From assembly GCA_024509875.1 (NCBI GenBank), contig JAMPIV010005819.1, forward strand, positions 255,501-319,500: a stretch of 64,000 nt of DNA, given 5' to 3'. Under the pieces are notes generated by a model, which made no database searches, was not told where the DNA came from, and saw only the letters and a program-made list of their open reading frames with translations. A program made the position numbers and the translations under genes. Shown one piece after another: positions 58,678 to 64,000 of this stretch. How positions within the stretch are numbered: the first letter of the stretch is position 1; each line of letters begins with the position of its first letter. Origin of the DNA: Oreohelix idahoensis (taxonomy: Eukaryota; Mollusca; Gastropoda; Stylommatophora; Oreohelicidae).

Positions 58678-61600
58678 CCTGGCAAAGGGGCGACCGACCC
58701 CAACCAGGCGCGTCCACGGGTGGCGGATAGTGGAACGACCTCCAGATATGGTGTGTCAGCTGCGAATTAAGTCAGCATAGCTGGACGAATAAGCAGTCGC
58801 GGACCAAACGGCGATGTCCTCCCAGCAGGACGGGGAGGGGTAACAGGTGGCACTGATACCCCCACTGAAATCCCCCATATGTCCTACGACGGGTGCATCA
58901 AGCGAGTAAGAGCCGCTATAAGCTCTAGCCACGGGGAAGGTAAACCTCGGTAAACAAACCAATCTGCTGCCTTGCAGCTACCACCGGGAGATGGAAAGGC
59001 TATGGGAGACAACCCTGAACAACAAACACAACCCGGCCTGCCGAAGACGGAGTGTGTTAGCTACGGCGCAGACACCGGGAAAAAATTAGGACACACACGC
59101 TTTTGCGGTATGGAGTCATGCGACAATCTCGACTTACGTCATGGCGTCGCTCCTATCAGCTACAACCGGGGAGGAGCGGAGCCGGGCCCCTAGCCTCGAA
59201 AGGGCCCACCCAAGCAACCGGTGCCTTTGCCAACCAAATGGTTGGGGGAAGGCAAAGTAGAGCAACTGACCAACCAACCCACTATCTTACAGTGGCTCAA
59301 TGGAATACAGAAGGAGTGAGGAACAAGAAACCGGAGTTACAAGAATTCCTCAGGGAAAATAACATTGATATAATCTGCATCCAAGAAACTCACCTAAAAG
59401 ATACCCAACGATTCTTTGTACGTGGATACCAATCCTTCCGCCAAGACAGGGCAAAAAGAACTAAGGGAGGAATCCTTACACTGATTAAAACCTCAATCCC
59501 AGCAGTAGAGACACACAGATCTGGTGAGGACGAACTTGAATACATAACAGTCCAACTACTGCTGCACAGTGGAGACTTAATGATCACAAACTGCTACAGC
59601 CCTCCAACCACAACTCTGGAGCTACACAAAGTGAAGCTTGCATCATCGAGACACCTCATTATGGGTGACTTCAATAGCCACTCACCCAGCTGGGGCTATA
59701 ACGCAACAGATCCAAGAGGAGAAGAGGTGGAAGATTGGATGGTAGAGAATAAACTAATTCTAATAAACCAACCAGAGGATAAGCCCACCTTCTATTCCAG
59801 AGTATGGAAAACAACGAGCACACCAGATCTTGCTATGGCTACAGATGACATACATCGACTCACCACCAGAACAGTAAATACTCAACTTGGGGGTAGCGAC
59901 CATGTACCAGTCACATTACAGATATCTGAGATAAGAAGTGCAGGAGAAATCAATATGTCTCCTAGCTGGAATTTCAAAAAAGCAAACTGGGGATTTTTTA
60001 AAGAACAAGCTGACAATTTCTGTCAGAACATTGCTCACTCAAATAACATCAATAAAAACATCTCCATCATCAGTGAGGCAATCATCCAAGCAGCAAAGAA
60101 GTCAATTCCACGAGGTAAACGACGAGACTACAAACCATACTGGAGTGACAACCTGGGAAAACTCCATAGTGAATTAAATAAAGCACGGGAAACTATGGAG
60201 CAAAATCCCACATTAGAGAACACACAGAGGCACAACAGCATAAAACAAGCTCTCAATGAACAAAAGAAAGCTGAAATCCAAAGGAGCTGGCACCAGAAGA
60301 CTAGCAGTCTCAACATGGAAAAGGACTCAAGCAAGCTATGGAATCTGACAAGAGTGCTAAATGAAGAAACAACAACCAGCTACTGTAAGACTGTCATCAA
60401 GGAAAATGAAAAATACCACACAGGAAAGATGGCAGCAAACATCCTGGCAGATTTCTACAAGGAAGAAAGCACCACATCACTTTCACATGCACGGATCCAA
60501 GAAGTACGTAAGGAAGTAAAAGAAAAACTGAGGCACCAAAACCCAGATATCTGCATGAAGTCACCCCTTACTATGAGAGAACTCAGTGCTGCCATAACAA
60601 AACTAAAGAACAGAAAAGCTCCAGGAAAAGATGGCATCACAAATGATATGATCAAGAACCTTGGACCTGTAGCCAGGCACAAGCTCCTCCTAATCTTCAA
60701 TCAGTCATGGAGTACTGGAAAATTTCCAGATCAATGGCGAGAAGCAATCATTGTTCCCATCAGAAAGAAACAAAAGGAGAAAACAAGCAACCGACCAGTT
60801 AGCCTACTGAGCTGTCTGGGTAAGGTAATGGAAAGAATGGTGAACTCAAGATTACTGAAACATCTGGAAAAAAACCATCTGCTTGATAACACACAGTCAG
60901 CATTTAGGAAAAATCGCAGCACCGAAGACCAACTAGTATATCTAGCCCAGGAAGTAGAAAATGCCTTTCGGGAGAAAAAGAAAGTGCTGGCGGTTTTTGT
61001 AGACTTGACAAAAGCCTTTGATAAGGTATGGAAAGAAGGACTCCTCCTTAAGATGCTCAACAGCAAAATTGAAGGGAGAATGTTCAACTGGATACGGGAC
61101 TTTCTTCGATACCGCACAGCAAGAGTAAAACTTGACGGGAAACTGAGCCATCGCGTCACTCTACAACAGGGTGTGCCACAAGGAGGAGTTATCTCCCCCA
61201 CACTTTTTATCATATATATAAATGATATTGCAGAGAAACTGTCCGGGCATATCTCCAGGGCTCTTCATGCTGACGATTTTGCTGCCTGGTGCTGCTGAAC
61301 ATTTGCCTACTGCGAAGTTCAGGATGCAAGCAGCGCTAAATACCATCGGTAAATGGGCATCAGATTGGGGAGTACAGATAAACCTCTCCAAGACAGTAGC
61401 AACCTGTTTCTCTCTGTCAAATCGCCGAGAAACGATTAAACTGCAGCTAAATGGAAGTGAACTTCCAATCGAGGAAAACCCAACATACCTAGGAGTCAAG
61501 TTGGATAAGAGACTCACCTGGAAGCCGCACATAAAAGCAGTAGAACAGAGAGCAATAAGAAAGCTCTCTATTATGAAGAAACTGGCTGGCACAAGTTGGG

Positions 61601-62983
61601 GGGCAAATACCAACATACTAAAAAAAAGTCTGTACAGGCACAGTCAGACCTGTACTTGAATATGGCATGTCAGCCTGGGCCACAGCATCTAAAACAAACA
61701 CAGAATGTCTAGGGAAAGTGCAAAATTCAGGCCTTAGACTAATCACTGGAGGGATGAAGACTTCTCCAATCCAGGCAATGGAGCGATACACCAACATCCG
61801 CTCTCTTGATGACAGACGTGAGGAAAAGGTATTCACTCACAGTGAGAAGCTTCTACGAATGCCAAGACATCCAATGCATGCCAAACTCCATAGTGTGACA
61901 AAGAACAGGCTGAAAAGAACCAGCTTCCTAAACATCTCCAAACATTTGCATCGATGCCATGAAGACCTCCTCCCAAATCGATCTACTGAGATTGAAATGT
62001 TAATTGATTACGAGGAGCCAGACGACTGCCATGGAAATATATCTATCATCACAGAAGTCCCTGAAATAAAAAAGAAAGGCCACCTGACCCCTCAACAACT
62101 AAAAACTTTGGCTCAAGAAATGATTGAAGAAAAGTACAACCCGAAGGAGTAGACACATGCATACACAGATGGATCTGCTGAGGGGGCAGTAAAGAACGGT
62201 GGAGGAGGCATTTTTATAAGATTCCTAAATGGAAAGATCATCCGAAAGGCCTTCCCAACTGGAAAGATCTCCTCCAATTTTAGGGCAGAAGCTATGGCAC
62301 TACTGCAAGCCCTGAAGATCCTCACCAGACCTGAACAGCAGCCACAAGCTAAGATAGTAATCTTCACTGAATGCAGATCATTACTTGAATCAATACAAAA
62401 CACCAGAAATGATAACATGATGAATGAGATCAGATCTGAGCTTAACATCATCCAAAGGTCATCAACTATTGCCCTTCAGTGGTTACCTGTCCATTGTGGA
62501 ATCGCTGGTAATGAGAAAGCAGATGCTCTATCAAGAAGTGGCAGTAAAATGGAACAATACAGCCACCCATTGCCCTATCGGGAAGCAAAAACCATCATCC
62601 ACAACAAGTACAAAAATCAGTGGAAGGAGGAAGGGGATATATACAGCAGAGATGACCCAATCCACCACCTAAACAGACACCAACAGACGACAATTTTCCG
62701 CCTGAGAACTGGTCACTGCAGATTACTTGGACATCTCTATCGCCTCAAGATATCCCACACAAATGAATGCCCTTGTGGAACTGATATCCAGACTCCAGAA
62801 CACATTCTCCAGAACTGTCCAACCCATGATAAATTGCGACGTGCGACCTGGCCAAAAGGTGACGAGCTCCAGCAGAAGCTATAAGGCTGCCGCGACGACC
62901 TGGAAAAGACTGTGGACTTCGTCCTGGCGACAGGCCTGCAGATTTAGCATGACTACAAACCGAACGCAGAAGAAGAAGAAGAA
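58678..62983 (+). mobile_element. Full-length RNase H-bearing LINE (4.3 kb)
   Basis: A 10-bp target duplication GCCTAGCTCA flanks it (58,668-58,677 and 62,984-62,993). It starts CCTGGCAAAGGGGCGACC with a GC-rich ~0.4-kb 5' part, then one endonuclease-RT-RNase H-zinc-finger frame, and ends CGAACGC then (AGA)n-type repeats instead of poly(A). Domain order fits the I superfamily (I/Nimb-like). It is inserted in the Gypsy-C leader on the opposite strand. Full length, but with two frameshifts and two nonsense codons. Confidence 0.88.
59103..62947 (+). pseudogene. LINE polyprotein: endonuclease, RT, RNase H, zinc finger (broken)
   Basis: 731 residues are open to 61,298. Endonuclease motifs: LTVAQWNTEGVRNKKPEL, CIQETHL, MGDFNSHSPSWG, SDHVPV. 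RT: KNRKAPGKDGI, PVSLLSCLGKVME, FVDLTKAFDKVW, QGVPQGGVISPTLF, HADDF. A frameshift follows near 61,290, just after the catalytic DD, and another in an A run near 61,620. RNase H lies at 62,150-62,540: AYTDGSAEG, FRAEAMALLQAL, IFTECRS (Glu where the family has Asp) and WLPVHCGIAGNEKADAL. A TAG at 62,150 stands just before it. The C-terminal finger CPCGTDIQTPEHILQNC is at 62,768-62,818. A TAA at 62,882 precedes the final FVLATGLQI. The start codon is uncertain; homology begins near residue 60. Confidence 0.88.
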
Positions 62984-62993
62984 GCCTAGCTCA

Positions 62994-63444
62994 AACACCT
63001 ACTTCTTCAGAACCCTGTAAATGTTATACACTCACAAACTTTACCAGCGTTTAGTATTACAAAATCAGTAATTAACATATATTCCGATAAAATCAACCTG
63101 TAACTCAAATGTATATTATTCAAAAATGCTGTGGAAAAAAAACTATTAATTGTGTGGTCAGCACGCCCATAAACAGATCGTTAGTCTAGGGGAATAGTTA
63201 TTTTTAAAGATACACAAAACCACGAGACAATCACACTCTTACTCTATTACAGAATAAAGAAAATTTCAGACAAGCTGATATTTATCGTACTCGTCTTCCT
63301 TTTCTAAGTTCAAAATCCCGACAGACGAATCCACATTTGTCGTCCTTGCTCGGGATTTTCAGTTCGATTCCCGGAAACGAGCGACCATTTGTCGTACTCG
63401 TCTTCCTATTCTAAGTTCAAAAATCCTTCGGACGAGACCAAATT
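62994..63444 (-). other. Gypsy-C leader with triplicated primer-site-like units
   Basis: On the minus strand the LTR end (CTACGACA) is followed by AATTTGGTCTCGTCCGAAGGAT. This resembles the Gypsy-A tRNA-Pro site (TGGGGGCTCGTCCGGGAT) with several mismatches. The ~53-bp unit containing it is repeated: TTTGTCG occurs at 63,336, 63,388 and 63,443, each next to a related CTCGT...GGGAT-like word. About 62,994-63,250 shows nothing else. Confidence 0.5.
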
Positions 63445-63654
63445 TGTCGTAGATTTTTTATAAGAGAATTAAGACTTGGGTTGGTCCCTTCTGAATAGAT
63501 TTGAATAAGTGATAGTCACAGTGAGAGATAGTAATAGCAATAGATTTCCACGAGTGAGATGGTAGACTGTGATAGAGGCTGTCTCTGAAATCGAGAAATC
63601 TTCTCTCTTTCACCTATCTTCTACGACATATTTTAGAGGAGTCAGACAGTCTAA

Positions 63655-63738
<84 letters not shown>

Positions 63739-64000
63739 AATATATTTCTATCCACTCACGTGCACGCACATACAAGACGACAGTTAGACGTACACACGTG
63801 GGAAACCTATAACAAATGATTAAATAGATATTTTGGAACGAGCTGACCAACGCGCTGATTAATTTCAAAAAAAAAAAAATTTTAATTATCATCTAAAATT
63901 TCATCACAACACATAGAAATTACATCAAAGCATATACAAATAGTCATACAGTCAATACAAATGCTACAAAGATGATAGGCCCACAGTATGATCTATCCCT
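63445..64000 (-). repeat. Gypsy-C 5' LTR (partial, runs off window)
   Basis: Matches 50,903-51,400 almost base for base, apart from the (TA)n length and a few single-base changes. Only its U5-side ~555 bp is in the window. Confidence 0.7.
63665..63736. repeat. (TA)n microsatellite in Gypsy-C LTR
   Basis: About 72 bp of TA; the same position in the other LTR (51,116-51,134) has about 19 bp. Confidence 0.93.

Larger units (their letters stand above)
50903..64000 (-). mobile_element. Gypsy-C: minus-strand Gmr1-like element with nested insertions (5' LTR cut by window end)
   Basis: At least 13 kb. 50,903-51,400 repeats at 63,445-64,000 in the same orientation, fitting two LTRs around a minus-strand gag-protease-integrase (58,290-54,979). 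Internal leader: 63,444 to 58,291, split by a LINE. PBS-like sequence abuts the LTR at 63,443; a polypurine tract (54,943-54,955, read on the minus strand) abuts the other. RT-RNase H is missing: the integrase frame ends at 54,979, directly before the polypurine tract. Nested inside are a Gypsy-B-family LTR, a 211-bp retroposon and a LINE. The outer target duplication cannot be checked because the right end is outside the window. Confidence 0.7.

Overview
This is animal nuclear DNA, AT-rich and made almost entirely of transposable elements. I recognise no host gene with confidence. The mariner transposases, tRNA-derived SINEs, long (TA)n tracts, LINEs with and without RNase H, and a repetitive protein family I recall mainly from arthropods point to an invertebrate, probably an arthropod. 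A mollusc or another invertebrate is not excluded.

Layout. 1-3.0 kb: LINE 3' ends and a hairpin-bearing tandem repeat. 3.06-3.76 kb: an internally deleted mariner (minus strand). 4.9-8.9 kb: three mariners of two families (A1, B, A2), separated by (TA)n blocks; B has a 5' end rebuilt from an inverted copy of its own 3' end. 9.4-10.9 kb: a decayed minus-strand gene of an unnamed repetitive family. 11.8-12.8 kb: a LINE 3' end and a dispersed repeat. 13.3-22.6 kb: Gypsy-A, a complete LTR element with 2.27-kb LTRs and a 5-bp target duplication. 22.6-26.5 kb: no gene seen. 26.5-28.9 kb: a non-autonomous hAT-like element. 29.5-32.1 kb: LINE fragments carrying two minisatellites that grew out of LINE coding sequence. 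32.1-33.5 kb: SINEs and a minisatellite. 33.5-43.35 kb: Gypsy-B, inserted in that minisatellite. 43.6-47.6 kb: SINEs and LINE ends. 47.6-50.9 kb: mostly unrecognised. 50.9 kb to the window end: Gypsy-C (minus strand), whose 5' LTR runs off the window. Gypsy-C has been invaded by a Gypsy-B-family LTR, a 211-bp (GAA)n-tailed retroposon and a full-length RNase H-bearing LINE (58.7-63.0 kb).

The most interesting system is the LTR-element group. Gypsy-A and Gypsy-B carry integrase upstream of reverse transcriptase-RNase H, the reverse of normal Ty3/gypsy order and the hallmark of Gmr1-like elements. Gypsy-C has the same gag-protease-integrase front end but has lost its RT. All three Gags have a charged coiled-coil N-terminus followed by a capsid-like segment; those of A and C resemble the SCAN domain. 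Gypsy-B also puts RT-RNase H on a separate overlapping reading frame and lacks a Gag zinc knuckle. LTR pairs of A and B are nearly identical, so both inserted recently, although A's coding region is broken in several places.
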